A stretch of DNA of 64,000 nt, taken from an uncultured Corynebacterium sp. (GTDB taxonomy: Bacteria > Actinomycetota > Actinomycetes > Mycobacteriales > Mycobacteriaceae). Each line of letters opens with the position of its first letter. The first letter of the stretch is position 1. The stretch spans positions 1-64,000 of the forward strand of contig NZ_CAMIHZ010000001.1 of assembly GCF_946222305.1 (NCBI RefSeq), written 5' to 3'. The notes beneath the pieces are model-generated. The model did not search any database. It was not told the origin of the DNA and saw nothing but the letters and a program-made list of their open reading frames with translations. Shown here piece after piece: positions 63,822-64,000 of the stretch. The position numbers and the translations under genes were made by a program.

Positions 63822-64000
63822 ATGGCAGACGTGCATATTCACGTTGAAGGTCTTGGCCCAGCCGGCACCGCCTTTGCCCTGCGAGCGCTCGCGCGTGGCC
63901 ACCACGTCACAGCCGCGGAACCGAAGTGGCCCGACTTAACTTGGCCTGCCACGTACGGCGTGATTGAAACCGATGTCCCCACCTGGGCGGACACATGGTT
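63822..64000 (+). CDS. Lycopene-cyclase-like flavoprotein (3' end outside window)
   Basis: From ATG 63822 the frame stays open to the window end. It reads GLGPAGTAFALRALARGHHVT, a dinucleotide-binding GxGPAG fold, then WPATYGV, the signature early in CrtY/CrtL lycopene cyclases (often followed by a WVDE-type stretch; here IETDVPTW). A carotenoid beta-cyclase or related FAD protein is likely; the rest is unseen. Confidence 0.55.
   Translation, partial: MADVHIHVEGLGPAGTAFALRALARGHHVTAAEPKWPDLTWPATYGVIETDVPTWADTW

Noticed and set aside
1..64000. CRISPR arrays, insertion sequences, prophage
   Set aside because: No spaced identical repeats, transposase or phage proteins seen; all genes look like chromosomal core.

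Overview
The window looks like a chromosomal core segment from a Corynebacterium-type actinobacterium. Markers for this are RbpA, mycothiol ligase MshC, separate Ppm1 and Lnt genes in one operon, a complete pupylation locus without 20S proteasome genes, a DprE2-like reductase, the acn-acnR-ripA neighbourhood familiar from mycobacteria and corynebacteria, frequent GTG/TTG starts, and an AcnR-type operator and a GlxR/CRP-type palindrome. I see no insertion sequences, phage genes, rRNA or CRISPR arrays. The species cannot be fixed from sequence alone.

Layout. 1-6.5 kb: the end of a secretory-type lipase, a Ktr/Trk potassium channel pair, an MgtE magnesium transporter with a newly noted 58-aa membrane protein, a YceI protein and a zinc-ribbon protein. 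6.6-15.9 kb: rbpA, then ppm1-lnt-fxsA (lipoglycan and lipoprotein assembly), a small exported protein, a DprE2-like SDR, and helY-tatC-tatA. 16-23.3 kb: the pupylation locus (pafBC fused in one ORF, pafA, pup, dop, arc), all on the minus strand. 23.4-32.3 kb: VOC protein, tRNA m1A methyltransferase, DUF1275 protein, RecB-like nuclease, aspA, hisG, hisE, HAD hydrolase and thioesterase. Degenerate tandem repeats sit in the gene junctions around hisE, hisG and metH. 32.3-39 kb: metH, an acidic unknown, mshC and uppP, all minus. 39-47 kb: lipoprotein, pyrD, PEBP protein, tRNA-Leu(GAG), TVP38-like protein, an HTH protein overlapping convergently with an SPFH/NfeD pair, DUF3097 and an unknown. 47-54.2 kb: ripA-like NlpC/P60 hydrolase, a DUF6676-like membrane protein, aconitase and its repressor AcnR. 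54.3-64 kb: a membrane protein, an Lrp regulator divergent from a 1.2-kaa indolepyruvate:ferredoxin oxidoreductase, an amidotransferase, an ACT protein plus UPF0210 (DUF711) enzyme, an ABC-F ATPase, and the start of a lycopene-cyclase-like flavoprotein at the edge.

Working together. PafA, Dop, Pup and ARC form a tagging, untagging and unfolding system that probably hands nothing to a proteasome here. TatA and TatC export folded proteins. Ppm1 and Lnt supply mannosyl donors and mature lipoproteins. UppP and the ripA-like hydrolase act in wall biogenesis. MetH and MshC draw on cysteine and methionine metabolism.

The most unexpected signal is a dispersed oligonucleotide, GGCGTCGRA followed by an A-rich tract. 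I count at least 19 copies by eye, on both strands, in different reading frames and between genes.
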